A stretch of DNA of 64,000 nt from Zoogloeaceae bacterium (GCA_024235675.1 JACKLZ010000003.1:512909-576908), one strand, 5' to 3'. Counted from the stretch's first letter, positions 16,767 to 26,895 are shown. Program-made: numbers and translations. Notes: generated from the sequence alone by a model not told the origin.

Positions 16767-17114
16767 CTAGTCGGTGGCGGTGTCAGCTTCGCCGGCTTTT
16801 TCCAGCCGGCGGATGAACACCGCCATCTCGCGCGCGGCCTGAATGTCGCCCTTGTCGGTGGCCACCTGGTGTCCCTGACGATAGGCACCGAGGGCTTCGT
16901 CGGGGCGGCCGTCGGCCAGCAAGGCCTTGCCCAGTTGCTTCCACGCGGCAGAGAACAGGCTGTCGCGCTGCAGGCAGTTGCGGTAGTGCTTCGCGGCTTC
17001 GGCGGGCTGGCCAGCCTGCAGATAGGCATTGCCCAGGCCAAAACGCAGCAACGGCCCGTCGTGCGGGCCCTCCAGCATGGCGCTGAGGCGGGCGATTTGA
17101 GTTGTGCTGTCCAT
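16767..17114 (-). CDS. Small TPR-repeat protein
   Basis: A 115-residue protein made almost wholly of tetratricopeptide helices. LLRFGLGNAYLQAGQPAEAAKHY, then SAAWKQLGKALLADGRPDEALGAY are two clear TPR units, with a further helix pair at the C-terminus. It has no signal peptide, so a cytoplasmic scaffold role is likely. The start at 17114 is preferred over an upstream in-frame ATG at 17156, which adds a poor N-terminus reaching into the ridA promoter region. Partner unknown. Confidence 0.75.
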   Translation of the reverse strand: MDSTTQIARLSAMLEGPHDGPLLRFGLGNAYLQAGQPAEAAKHYRNCLQRDSLFSAAWKQLGKALLADGRPDEALGAYRQGHQVATDKGDIQAAREMAVFIRRLEKAGEADTATD

Positions 17115-17243
17115 GACTGAATGGACTGCGCGCCGTGGCGAAGGTTCGCCCCGCACACGTGTTTTGTCGGGCGGTTACAATGCCGTCCAGGTACCGGCAG
17201 CCCAGCGCTGGCCGGTCGTCGACCGACCCAGGAGATTGCATTC

Positions 17244-17624
17244 ATGAGCAAACAGATCATTGCCACCGACAAGGCCCCGGCCGCCATCGGCACCTATTCG
17301 CAGGCCGTGCGCGCCGGCAACACCGTGTACATCTCCGGTCAGATCGGGCTCGACCCGGCGACCATGACCATGGTCGAGGGCTTCGAGGCGCAGACCGAGC
17401 GCGTGTTCGACAACCTCAAGGCCGTGGCCGAGGCCGCCGGCGGTTCGCTCTCCGATGCGGTCAAGCTCACCATCTACCTCACCGACCTGGCCAACTTCGC
17501 CAAGGTCAATGAAGTCATGGCGCGCTACTTTGCGCAGCCTTATCCCGCGCGCGCCGCGGTCGGCATCAAGGAGCTGCCCAAGGGCGGCGTGGTCGAGGCC
17601 GACGCCATTCTCGTCATCGACTGA
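17244..17624 (+). CDS. ridA: RidA family enamine/imine deaminase
   Basis: A 126-residue protein matching RidA (YjgF/UK114): KAPAAIGTYSQAVRAGNTVYISGQIGLDP near the N-terminus and YPARAAVGIKELPKGGVVEADAI at the C-terminus. This includes the conserved Arg of the active site. RidA hydrolyses reactive 2-aminoacrylate made by PLP enzymes, which fits with the PLP sulfhydrylases nearby. The ATG at 17244 follows a GGAG motif (17231-17234). A TACAAT -10-like hexamer lies at 17176. It is followed 25 bases later by recG. Confidence 0.92.
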   Translation: MSKQIIATDKAPAAIGTYSQAVRAGNTVYISGQIGLDPATMTMVEGFEAQTERVFDNLKAVAEAAGGSLSDAVKLTIYLTDLANFAKVNEVMARYFAQPYPARAAVGIKELPKGGVVEADAILVID

Positions 17625-17649
17625 TTTCGGCGGCACACCCCGCCCACGC

Positions 17650-19719
17650 ATGTCTGCCACCAAGGCGGTCGCAGCATCGGCGAATCGCGCCGGCTGGCCC
17701 GGCGTCGGCCCGCAACTGGCGGGTCGGCTGGCCAAGCTCGACATCCACGGCCCGCAGGACCTGCTCCTGCACCTGCCGCTGCGCTACGAAGATGAAACCC
17801 ACTGCGCGGCCATCGCCGAGCTGAGCCCCGGCGTGCCGCAGCAAGTCGAAGGCGTGGTGACCGATTGCGAGATCCGCCTGCGCGGTCGCCGCCAACTGGT
17901 GGCTCAGGTGCAGGACGCCACCGGCAGCCTCACCGTGCGCCTGCTGCACTTCTACCCCCAGCAACAAAAACAGCTCGTCGTTGGCCAGCGGGTGCGCCTG
18001 TTTGGCGAGGCGCGCGGTGGCATGTTCGGCTTTGAGATGATCCACCCGCGCATCCGTGGAGTGGACGAGGGCGAAGCACTGCCCACCGCGCTCACCCCGG
18101 TTTACCCGACCACCGCCGGACTGGCCCAGAGCGCGCTGCGCAAGATCATCGGCCGGGCGCTCGACACCCACCGGCTCGACGAGCTGCTGCCCGATTCGCT
18201 GCGTCGTCCGCTGCGCCTGATGCCCTTCGGCGAGGCGGTGCGCCTGCTCCACCAGCCGCCGACCGACGTTAACGCCGAGGCGCTGGTGGCGCACGCGCAT
18301 CCGGCCTGGCGGCGAATCAAGTTCGAAGAGCTGCTGGTCCAGCAGTTGTCGCTGCGCAAGGCCCACGCCCAGCGGCGTGCGCGTACCGCGCCGCCGTTGC
18401 GTGGTACCGGGCAGCTCACCAAGGCCTTGCTGGCCGCTTTACCCTTTTCGCTCACCGGCGCGCAGCGGCGCACCGAGGCCGAAATCGCCACCGATCTGGC
18501 GCAGCCCTACCCGATGCAACGCCTGCTGCAAGGCGATGTGGGCAGCGGCAAGACCATCGTCGCCGCGCTGGCCATGTTGCGTGCCGTCGAGGCCGGCTGG
18601 CAGGCCGCGCTGATGGCGCCGACCGAGATCCTCGCCGAGCAGCACTATCTCAAGCTCGCCACCTGGCTTGAACCGATGGGGCTGGCGGTCGAGTGGATCT
18701 CCGGCAGTCTGAGCAAAAAAGTGCGCGCAGCGGCCTTGGAGCGCCTGGCCAGCGGCCAGAGCATGCTGGCGGTCGGCACCCACGCCCTCATCGAAGACCC
18801 GGTCGCGCTGCCGCGCCTCGGCCTCGCGGTGGTGGACGAGCAGCACCGCTTCGGCGTGCGCCAGCGCCTCGCCCTGCGCGAGAAGGGCAGCGCCGGCAGC
18901 CCCCACATGCTGATGATGTCGGCCACGCCGATTCCGCGCACCCTGGCCATGAGCTATTACGCCGATCTGGACGTGTCGGTGCTCGACGAACTGCCGCCGG
19001 GGCGCACCCCGATTCTGACCAAGCTGGTGTCCGACGCGCGGCGCGACGAAGTGCTCGGCCGGGTGCGCGACGCCTGCGCCGAGGGGCGCCAGGCCTACTG
19101 GGTGTGCCCGCTGGTCGAAGAGTCCGAAACGCTGGACCTGCAAACCGCCATCGACACCCATGCGCGCTTGAGCGAACAACTCCCCGAGCTCAAGGTCGGT
19201 CTGGTGCACGGCCGGCTCAAGGCCGACGAAAAGCGCGCCACCATGGCCGCCTTCGCTGCCGGCGAACTGCATCTGCTGGTGGCCACCACGGTGATCGAGG
19301 TGGGTGTGGACGTGCCCAACGCCAGCCTGATGATCATCGAGCACGCCGAACGCTTCGGCCTCGCGCAGCTGCACCAGCTGCGCGGCCGGGTGGGGCGGGG
19401 TACGGCCGAATCAGTGTGCATCCTGCTGTTCGGCAAGGCCTTGTCGGACACCGCACGGGCACGACTGAAAGTCATTTTTGAACACACCGACGGTTTCATG
19501 ATCGCCCGCGAAGACCTGCGCATCCGCGGCCCTGGCGAGTTTGTCGGCGCAAAACAAAGCGGCGTGCCGCTGTTGCGCTATGCCGACCTCGAAAACGATG
19601 GCGATCTGGTCGAGCAGGCCCGCGATCTGGCCGAAGCCCTGCTGCGCGAGCAGCCGGCATTGGCCGAGGCGATCATGCAGCGCTGGGTGGCCGGCCGCGA
19701 AAGTCTGCTGCGAGCGTAG
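17650..19719 (+). CDS. recG: ATP-dependent DNA helicase RecG
   Basis: A 689-residue superfamily-2 helicase that remodels stalled replication forks and branched DNA. An N-terminal wedge/OB domain is followed by Walker A GDVGSGKT (residues 295-302), a DEQHRFG Walker B box (about 396-402) and SATPIPRTLAMSYYADLDVS. Motifs V and VI follow (VATTVIEVGVDVPNASLM and QLHQLRGRVGRG), with the C-terminal RecG block IRGPGEFVGAKQSG. Length is typical. The ATG at 17650 gives the standard N-terminus; an upstream open frame would read through ridA. Confidence 0.95.
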   Translation: MSATKAVAASANRAGWPGVGPQLAGRLAKLDIHGPQDLLLHLPLRYEDETHCAAIAELSPGVPQQVEGVVTDCEIRLRGRRQLVAQVQDATGSLTVRLLHFYPQQQKQLVVGQRVRLFGEARGGMFGFEMIHPRIRGVDEGEALPTALTPVYPTTAGLAQSALRKIIGRALDTHRLDELLPDSLRRPLRLMPFGEAVRLLHQPPTDVNAEALVAHAHPAWRRIKFEELLVQQLSLRKAHAQRRARTAPPLRGTGQLTKALLAALPFSLTGAQRRTEAEIATDLAQPYPMQRLLQGDVGSGKTIVAALAMLRAVEAGWQAALMAPTEILAEQHYLKLATWLEPMGLAVEWISGSLSKKVRAAALERLASGQSMLAVGTHALIEDPVALPRLGLAVVDEQHRFGVRQRLALREKGSAGSPHMLMMSATPIPRTLAMSYYADLDVSVLDELPPGRTPILTKLVSDARRDEVLGRVRDACAEGRQAYWVCPLVEESETLDLQTAIDTHARLSEQLPELKVGLVHGRLKADEKRATMAAFAAGELHLLVATTVIEVGVDVPNASLMIIEHAERFGLAQLHQLRGRVGRGTAESVCILLFGKALSDTARARLKVIFEHTDGFMIAREDLRIRGPGEFVGAKQSGVPLLRYADLENDGDLVEQARDLAEALLREQPALAEAIMQRWVAGRESLLRA

Positions 19720-19722
19720 ATT

Positions 19723-19813
19723 GCGTCAGGCGGAAAAGCGAAGCGCCTTCAGCTACATTGAGCGCTTGAGGCATCCCATTCGGCGGAAGGCGCTTCGCTT
19801 TTCCGCCCGACGC
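19723..19813. repeat. Long inverted repeat after recG
   Basis: Two 28-base arms (19723-19750 and 19786-19813) are complementary with one or two mismatches around a 35-base loop. The arm core is GGCGGAAAAGCGAAGCGCC. It begins three bases after the recG stop. No T-run follows, so it is more likely a dispersed palindromic repeat (REP/BIME-like pair) than a simple terminator, though transcript protection or termination of recG is possible. The sequence differs from the GTAGGG-headed repeats elsewhere in the window. Confidence 0.7.
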
Positions 19814-19909
19814 CGTCTCGGGATGTCTTCGCGCCAAGATGCACTCGCCATTGGTGGCAGCTTCAGTGCCTCGCCCCCGCGAACGCGGTAAGATGCGCGC
19901 CGCACACCC

Positions 19910-20482
19910 ATGACCCAGATCCTCCGAACCCGCCCGACCCGTGACGACTGGCTCGCGCATCCGCCGCGGGCCACCGTGCGCCCGCAGCTGCGGCCCTGGC
20001 TGCTCGATCCGCAATCGCTGACGGCCCGTATCCGTGCGCGCTGCGCGCACTTCGAGGTGCGGGTGATCCGTCAGGCGCCGATGCGCCCGCACCCGGATGA
20101 AGCCGAATTGCTGGGCTTGCGTGTGAGCGATCGGGCGTGGCTGCGCGAGGTCTTGCTGCTGGCCGACGGGGTGCCGGTGGTGTATGCCCGTTCGGTGTTG
20201 CCGCGGCATAACTTGCGTGGGGCCTGGCGACTGTTTCATGGCATCGGCAGCCGGCCGCTGGGCGCGGCGCTGTTTTCTGATCCGCGCATTGTTCGTCAGC
20301 CGCTGCGTTGCACCCGGCTCGATACCCGCGATGCGCGTTATCATCGGGCCATGCATTTGATGAGCGGTCAGCTTCGCCTGCCGGCCAGCCTGTGGGCGCG
20401 CCGCTCCCTGTTCCGCCTGCGCGGGCGCGCCTTGCTGGTCAGCGAGGTGTTTCTGCCAACCATATTGAATCTCGCCCCATGA
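19910..20482 (+). CDS. ubiC: Chorismate lyase
   Basis: A 190-residue protein that splits chorismate into 4-hydroxybenzoate and pyruvate, the first ubiquinone step. The segments DWLAHPPRATVRPQLRPWLLDPQSLTARI, ELLGLRVSDRAWLREVLLLADG and YARSVLPRHNLRGAW, with the conserved product-binding Arg and a late Glu (LLVSEVFLP), match UbiC. It overlaps ubiA by 4 bases (ATGA), a classic ubiCA operon. It is cytoplasmic. Confidence 0.92.
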   Translation: MTQILRTRPTRDDWLAHPPRATVRPQLRPWLLDPQSLTARIRARCAHFEVRVIRQAPMRPHPDEAELLGLRVSDRAWLREVLLLADGVPVVYARSVLPRHNLRGAWRLFHGIGSRPLGAALFSDPRIVRQPLRCTRLDTRDARYHRAMHLMSGQLRLPASLWARRSLFRLRGRALLVSEVFLPTILNLAP

Positions 20483-21351
20483 GGCTTTCCGAACGTCTGC
20501 GTATTTACGAGCGGCTGATGCGGCTCGACAAGCCGATCGGCATCTTGCTGCTGATGTGGCCGACGCTGTGGGGTGTGTGGTTTGCCGGCATGGGCCATCC
20601 CTCGGCGTTCATCGTCTGGATTTTCGTGCTCGGTACCGTGTTGATGCGCTCCGCCGGCTGCGTGATCAACGACTACGCCGATCGCAATTTCGATGGCCAT
20701 GTCGAGCGCACCCGTCACCGCCCATTGGCCACCGGCGAGATCAAGCCGACCGAGGCGCTGCTGCTGGCCACTGCGCTGGCACTGGCTGCCTTTGTGTTGA
20801 TTCTGCCGCTGCATCCGCTGGTGCGCTGGTTGTCGATTCCGGCGGTGTTCCTCGCCGCCAGCTACCCCTTCACCAAGCGCTTTCTGTCGATTCCGCAGGC
20901 TTACCTCGGCGTCGCTTTCGGCTTTGGCATCCCCATGGCCTTTGCGGCGATTCAGTTTTCGGTGCCCGCCGAAGCCTGGGTGCTGCTGCTGGCCAATGTG
21001 TTCTGGGCGATCGCCTACGACACCGAATACGCCATGGTCGACCGGCCCGATGATCTGAAGATCGGCCTGAAGACCTCGGCCATCACCTTCGGGCGTTTCG
21101 ACGTGGCGGCGGTAGTGGTCTGCTATGCGCTGTTCCTGGCCTTGATGGCCTGGGTCGGCATGGAACTGGGGCGGGGGGTGTTCTATGTGCTTGGTCTGCT
21201 CGTGGCGGCGGTGATCATGGCCTATCACTTTGTGCTGATTCGCGGCCGTGATCGCGACCGCTGCTTCCGTGCCTTCTTGCACAACAACTGGGTGGGCCTG
21301 GCGGTGTTTGTCGGCCTGGTGCTGGACTACTGGATCAAGCCGATGGGCTGA
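20479..21351 (+). CDS. ubiA: 4-hydroxybenzoate octaprenyltransferase
   Basis: A 290-residue polytopic membrane prenyltransferase that attaches the polyprenyl tail to 4-hydroxybenzoate. The first Asp-rich motif is NDYADRNFDGHVERT, near residue 64. The second is YDTEYAMVDRPDDLKIGLKT. About eight membrane helices are evident. The start at 20479 overlaps the ubiC stop. A strong intrinsic terminator follows 21 bases after the stop. It supplies the substrate that UbiD, encoded 1.2 kb downstream, later decarboxylates. Confidence 0.95.
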   Translation: MRLSERLRIYERLMRLDKPIGILLLMWPTLWGVWFAGMGHPSAFIVWIFVLGTVLMRSAGCVINDYADRNFDGHVERTRHRPLATGEIKPTEALLLATALALAAFVLILPLHPLVRWLSIPAVFLAASYPFTKRFLSIPQAYLGVAFGFGIPMAFAAIQFSVPAEAWVLLLANVFWAIAYDTEYAMVDRPDDLKIGLKTSAITFGRFDVAAVVVCYALFLALMAWVGMELGRGVFYVLGLLVAAVIMAYHFVLIRGRDRDRCFRAFLHNNWVGLAVFVGLVLDYWIKPMG

Positions 21352-21372
21352 GTGTCGGCGCGTCGGGCAACA

Positions 21373-21400
21373 AAAAGGCCACCTGCATCGGTGGCCTTTT
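21373..21400. terminator. Bidirectional intrinsic terminator between ubiA and the PEP-CTERM metalloprotease gene
   Basis: An 11-bp perfect stem, AAAAGGCCACC with GGTGGCCTTTT, closes a 6-base loop. Flanking A and T runs make it function-capable on both strands, fitting the convergent genes on either side. Confidence 0.88.
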
Positions 21401-21417
21401 GCTTTGGTGCGGAGGGC

Positions 21418-22299
21418 TCAAGCCTGTCGGCGCAAGCGCCAGCCAAGCAGGCCCAGACCGGCCAGCATCATCGCCCAGGTTTCGGGCTCTGGCACGGCGG
21501 CGACTTGCCAGCCGACATCGGAGAGCAGGGCCCAGTCGAGTTCGGTGAAGTACTTGCGCTGCCCGGCGGTGATGGACGGGGTGAGTGCGGGTTCCTGCAT
21601 GTTGCCCATAAAAGTCGACTTGATTGACTTGTCCAAGTGGCCGCTGTTGGCAAGCGGCACCGGGCCGCCGTAGCTGGCCACGGCCGCCGCGCCGGTGAAG
21701 CTCTGGCCAGAGATCTGGTTGCTCCAGGCGGCCGAGGTGCCGACGCCGAGCACATGGCCCAGCTCGTGGATGGCGACCGAGTAGAAGTCAAAGCCACCGA
21801 AGGACTCGACGGTGGCGACGTTGTCGTCCAGATACCAGGAGGTGCCGGTATCGAAAACCATGGCACCACCGAAGGGGCCGAAGTCGACGCCTTGCGGCAA
21901 GGCCTGACTGCGGTTGTTCAGGTTGGCGATGAACGCGCTGCTGCCACCGGCGGAGTAGCCGCCGCCGCCTTCTGCCAGCGTACTGCCGCCCAGCGCGCGC
22001 GCACCGACAAAGATTCGCAGGGTGTCCTGCGGAATCGACTGGCTGGGGGCGAGCGTCGAAGACTGGTCGGTGATCAGGCCGACTTCTGGCTGAAAGATGT
22101 TGGAATTGCTGACGGTGATGGCGGCCAGCGAGTCGGTCAGTTGCGTGCCGAATTCCCCCGCAATCGCGTTCATGACCGACTTGTGCGCGCTGGTAAAGAA
22201 GCCGCTTGTGTCGTAGCTGTAATCGAACTCGACGGTGATGGCTTGGGCGGACGATGCGGCCAGCGCGAGTGCGGTGGTGGCCAGGGCATGTTTGAGCAT
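21418..22299 (-). CDS. PEP-CTERM-sorted zinc metalloprotease-like protein
   Basis: A 293-residue secreted protein. The signal peptide is LKHALATTALALAASSAQA. The zinc motif HELGHVLG lies at residues 178-185, with the catalytic Glu at 179. The position of a third metzincin histidine is Thr188, so another ligand must be used. A PEP-CTERM tail occupies residues 269-293: VPEPETW, a hydrophobic helix AMMLAGLGLLG, and basic WRLRRQA. PEP-CTERM proteins are cleaved by exosortases, and xrtB is encoded at 42.8 kb. The ATG at 22299 is chosen for the signal peptide. It is transcribed alone and convergent with ubiA. Confidence 0.87.
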   Translation of the reverse strand: MLKHALATTALALAASSAQAITVEFDYSYDTSGFFTSAHKSVMNAIAGEFGTQLTDSLAAITVSNSNIFQPEVGLITDQSSTLAPSQSIPQDTLRIFVGARALGGSTLAEGGGGYSAGGSSAFIANLNNRSQALPQGVDFGPFGGAMVFDTGTSWYLDDNVATVESFGGFDFYSVAIHELGHVLGVGTSAAWSNQISGQSFTGAAAVASYGGPVPLANSGHLDKSIKSTFMGNMQEPALTPSITAGQRKYFTELDWALLSDVGWQVAAVPEPETWAMMLAGLGLLGWRLRRQA

Positions 22300-22499
22300 A
22301 GGGTCCCGATTGGCGATAACACGAATGGTGTATGACGAATGGCGTGAGAATGGCAGAAATGGCCGCATTGGAGAACCCCGTCTCCGATAGGCGGTTGCGC
22401 CGGGTGGCAGGATGTCGGGCTGTGGCGTCGCCTGGGTCTTTGGTCGAACGGCGCCGGGTTTTTCTGTTCGCCCGCAAAGCGGCGCCTTGGGCGCACGCC

Positions 22500-22505
22500 T
22501 ATAAT
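22500..22505 (+). promoter_or_regulatory. -10 hexamer candidate for ubiD
   Basis: A perfect TATAAT lies 30 bases before the ubiD start codon in otherwise GC-rich DNA. No good -35 hexamer is seen at 16-18 bases, so the promoter may be activator-dependent or the match may be chance. Confidence 0.35.
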
Positions 22506-22534
22506 CCGCCTCAGTATTCAATCGGAACGAGCTC

Positions 22535-24016
22535 ATGCAATACAAGGATCTGCGCGATTTTATCGACCAACTCGAGGCGCGCGGCGATCTCAAGCGCATC
22601 ACCGTGCCGGTGGATACGCACCTCGAAATGACCGAAATCGCCGACCGGGTGTTGCGCGCAGGCGGCCCGGCCTTGCTGTTCGAGAAGCCGACCACCCGCG
22701 GTGTGCCGCAGGCCATGCCGGTGCTGGCCAATCTGTTTGGCACCCCCGAGCGGGTGGCGCTGGGCATGGGCGTGGAGGGCGACTGGAAGCTGCAGCTGCG
22801 CGAGGTGGGCCGGCTGCTCGCTTTCCTGAAAGAACCCGAGCCGCCCAAGGGCCTGCGTGACGCCTGGGAAAAGCTGCCGATGTTTCGGCAGGTGCTCAAT
22901 ATGTCGCCCAAAACGGTCCGCTCGGCGCCGTGCCAGGAGGTGGTGTGGGAGGGCGATGCGGTCGATCTGGCCCGCCTGCCGATCCAGCATTGCTGGCCGG
23001 AAGACGCGGCGCCGCTGATCACCTGGGGCCTGGTGGTGACGCGCGGGCCGAACCAGAAGCGGCAGAATCTGGGCATCTACCGCCAGCAGGTGATCGCGCC
23101 CAACAAGGTGATCATGCGCTGGCTGGCGCATCGTGGTGGCGCGCTGGATTTTCGCGATCATCAAAAAGCCAAGCCCGGCCAGCCCTTCCCGGTGGCGGTG
23201 GTGCTCGGTTGTGACCCGGCGACCATCCTCGGCGCGGTCACCCCGGTGCCCGACTCGCTGTCTGAATACCAGTTCGCCGGTCTGCTGCGCGGCGGCAAGA
23301 CCGAGCTGGTCAAGTGCATGGGCAGCGACCTGCAGGTGCCGGCCACGGCCGAGATCGTGCTCGAAGGCGTGATCCACCCGGGCGAGACCGCGCTCGAAGG
23401 CCCCTACGGCGATCACACCGGCTACTACAACGAGCAGGCGCCCTTCCCGGTGTTCACCATCGAGCGCATCACCTTGCGCAAGAACCCGATCTACCACAGC
23501 ACCTACACCGGCAAGCCGCCCGACGAGCCGGCCATGCTCGGCGTGGCGCTCAACGAAGTCTTCGTGCCGCTGCTGCAAAAGCAGTACCCCGAGATCGTCG
23601 ATTTCTATCTGCCGCCCGAGGGCTGCTCCTACCGGCTGGCGGTGGTCAGCATCAAAAAGGCCTACCCCGGCCACGCCAAGCGGGTGATGTTCGGCATCTG
23701 GAGCTTCCTGCGCCAGTTCATGTACACCAAGTTCATCATCGTGGTCGATGACGACGTGGACACCCGCGACTGGAAAGAAGTGATCTGGGCCATGACCACC
23801 CGCATCGACGCCACGCGCGACACCGTGCTGGTCGACAACACCCCCATCGACTACCTCGACTTCGCCAGCCCCGAGTCCGGGCTGGGTTCCAAAATGGGCC
23901 TGGACGCCACCAACAAGTGGCCCGGCGAGACGCATCGCGAATGGGGCCGGCCCATCGTCATGGACGACGCGGTCAAGACGCGTATCGACGGCCTGTGGGA
24001 TCAGCTCGGCCTGTGA
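22535..24016 (+). CDS. ubiD: 4-hydroxy-3-polyprenylbenzoate decarboxylase
   Basis: A 493-residue prenyl-FMN-dependent decarboxylase of ubiquinone synthesis. It carries the N-terminal YKDLRDFIDQLEARGDLKRI, the central NLGIYRQQVIAPNKVIMRWL, the active-site region EIVLEGVIHPGETALEGPYGDHTGYY (E-R-E type site), and a C-terminal GSKMGLDATNKWPGET block. Length equals the E. coli enzyme. It needs prenyl-FMN from a UbiX, which is not in the window. A strong terminator follows 31 bases after the stop. Confidence 0.95.
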   Translation: MQYKDLRDFIDQLEARGDLKRITVPVDTHLEMTEIADRVLRAGGPALLFEKPTTRGVPQAMPVLANLFGTPERVALGMGVEGDWKLQLREVGRLLAFLKEPEPPKGLRDAWEKLPMFRQVLNMSPKTVRSAPCQEVVWEGDAVDLARLPIQHCWPEDAAPLITWGLVVTRGPNQKRQNLGIYRQQVIAPNKVIMRWLAHRGGALDFRDHQKAKPGQPFPVAVVLGCDPATILGAVTPVPDSLSEYQFAGLLRGGKTELVKCMGSDLQVPATAEIVLEGVIHPGETALEGPYGDHTGYYNEQAPFPVFTIERITLRKNPIYHSTYTGKPPDEPAMLGVALNEVFVPLLQKQYPEIVDFYLPPEGCSYRLAVVSIKKAYPGHAKRVMFGIWSFLRQFMYTKFIIVVDDDVDTRDWKEVIWAMTTRIDATRDTVLVDNTPIDYLDFASPESGLGSKMGLDATNKWPGETHREWGRPIVMDDAVKTRIDGLWDQLGL

Positions 24017-24047
24017 TGTGACAACATCTGAGCCCCGGCAGTGACCA

Positions 24048-24077
24048 AAAAACGCCAGCCCGAAGGCTGGCGTTTTT
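24048..24077 (+). terminator. Intrinsic terminator of ubiD
   Basis: A 13-bp perfect stem (AAAAACGCCAGCC with GGCTGGCGTTTTT) closes a 4-base loop, with a T-run inside the 3' arm. It lies 31 bases after the ubiD stop. Confidence 0.9.
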
Positions 24078-24177
24078 CATGGCAAAGCGTGTCGGCGGCT
24101 TGATATCAGCTCACAAACCCCGAACTATGCAGGTGTTGTCGCCTCAAACAGACGACCCCATTGCCACAGGAGCATCC

Positions 24178-24594
24178 ATGGCTCAGTACGACACCCCGTC
24201 GCCGTCCGTGATCGAAGTGCCCCGCGAAGGGCTCATCAACCTCGCGCACCTCATCTACGCCCTGCACGCCATTGCCCTGTTCTCCGGCATCGCCACCTCG
24301 GCCACCATCGTCGGCAGCTTCGTCTCCGGCCTGCCTTCGATCATCGCCGTGATTCTCAACTACGTAAAACGCGACGCCGTGCGGGGCACCTGGCTCGACA
24401 GCCACTACCGCTGGCAGATCCGCACCTTCTGGTTCGCGCTGCTGTGGTTCAGCATCGCCTGGCTGATGGCCATCACCATCATCGGCCTCCCCATCTTCTT
24501 CGGCATCATCGCCATCGCCGGCCTGTGGGTGCTCTACCGCGTCGTACGCGGCTGGATCAACCTCTCCAACCGGGTGTCGATGCCGATCGATTGA
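24178..24594 (+). CDS. DUF4870-type small membrane protein
   Basis: A 138-residue protein with a short polar N-terminus and three to four membrane helices (LINLAHLIYALHAIALFSGI, TATIVGSFVSGLPSIIAVIL, FWFALLWFSIAWLMAITIIGL, FFGIIAIAGLWVLYRVVRG). A charged loop, YVKRDAVRGTWLDSHYRWQIRTF, contains the conserved HFRW-like stretch of DUF4870/Tic20-like proteins. An ACAGGAGC ribosome site precedes the ATG at 24178. Function unknown. Confidence 0.72.
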   Translation: MAQYDTPSPSVIEVPREGLINLAHLIYALHAIALFSGIATSATIVGSFVSGLPSIIAVILNYVKRDAVRGTWLDSHYRWQIRTFWFALLWFSIAWLMAITIIGLPIFFGIIAIAGLWVLYRVVRGWINLSNRVSMPID

Positions 24595-24613
24595 TGCGGC
24601 GGTCGGCGGTGCC

Positions 24614-24657
24614 GTAGGGTGGCTCGCCACCCACCATCGTGCCATTGCAATGGCACG
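24614..24657. repeat. GTAG-headed palindromic repeat plus 20-bp perfect palindrome
   Basis: GTAGGGTGGCTCGCCACCC at 24614 is a short member of the dispersed repeat family of this window. It is followed at 24638-24657 by a separate 20-base perfect palindrome, CGTGCCATTGCAATGGCACG. The pair sits 20 bases after the DUF4870 stop and could protect or end its transcript. Confidence 0.65.
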
Positions 24658-24807
24658 ATTTCTCCCGCGAACCTGGTCCGGCGGTGGCGTTCGTGCGGCT
24701 GTGCATGCATGCGGCGAGTTGGAGGGGCGCTTGCCATCCTCCCCCTGCCACCGCATCCTTGAGCCCAAGGCCGGCATCCGACCGGCTTCAAGCGGAGGAG
24801 ACGATTC

Positions 24808-26115
<1,308 letters not shown>

Positions 26116-26129
26116 AGCGTCTGGCGGGG

Positions 26130-26818
26130 GGATTGGTGGGTGGCGAGCCACCCACCCTACGGGAATAGGCACGGCATGTTGTCCGGCAAGCAGTGCCGGC
26201 CGGTGGCGCACGATGGGTTTGTAGGGTGGGTGGCTTTGCCACCCACCGTCGGTGTCGGATGCGCGGTTGCGGCGCGGTTGTTGATGGTGGGTGGCGAGCC
26301 ACCCACCCTACGGGAATAGGCGCGGCATGTTGTCCGGCAACCACCGGCCGGTGGCGCACGGCCGGCGTAGGGTGAGTGTGCCGGCACCGTCGTGTTGGAT
26401 GCGCGGTTGCGGTGCGTGGTGGGGGGCGGTTGTTGATGGTGGGTGGCGCTGGTGGCACCCTTGCCCCGGGCCGGCGTCGGTGTCCGGTGGCGGTTTCGCG
26501 TGGGTGGCGGCACCCACCGTCGGTGTCGGATGCGCGGTTGCGGCGCGTGTTGGGGGCGGTTGTTGATGGTGGGTGGCGAGCCACCCACCCTACGGGAATC
26601 GGCGGGGCATGTTGGCCGGCAACCGGTGCCGGCCGGTGGCGCACGACGGGTTTGTAGGGTGGGTGGCTTTGCCACCCACCGTCGGTGTCGGATGCACGGT
26701 TGCGGCGCGTGGTGGGGGCGGTTGTTGATGGTGGGTGGCGAGCCACCCACCCTACGGGAATCAGCCGGGGATGTTGTTCGGCAACCGGTGCCGGCCGGTG
26801 GCGCACGACGGGTTTGTA
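26130..26818. repeat. Array of GTAG-headed palindromic repeats (REP/BIME-like)
   Basis: This 0.7-kb noncoding stretch consists of alternating palindromes. The forms are GTAGGGTGGGTGGCTTTGCC and its partner GGGTGGCGAGCCACCCACCC, ending in CTAC. Linkers recur (TTGTTGATGGTGGG at about 26278, 26428, 26559 and 26721; a CCGGCCGGTGGCGCACGACGG linker before several heads). Higher-order units of about 130-165 bp are imperfectly tandem. The GTAG head is typical of REPs spread by RAYT-type transposases. An IS copy is inserted at the last head. Weak open frames across it reflect GC content and are not genes. Confidence 0.85.
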
Positions 26819-26895
26819 GATCCTATGAGCGAAGCGAGTCGGCTGCAGAGCGAATCCTAGAATGAGTTTTGCAGAACACGTTCAAGGAGAGGCAA

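Noticed and set aside
26130..26818. CRISPR-like array
   Set aside because: The repeats are long, imperfect and self-palindromic with irregular spacing. The intervening linkers are themselves repeated, unlike unique spacers, and no cas gene is near.
26443..26865. Open frame of about 140 codons across the repeat array
   Set aside because: It is a translation of GC-rich palindromes with internal repetition (VVDGGW-type), which continues into the IS end. It has no ribosome site or domain.
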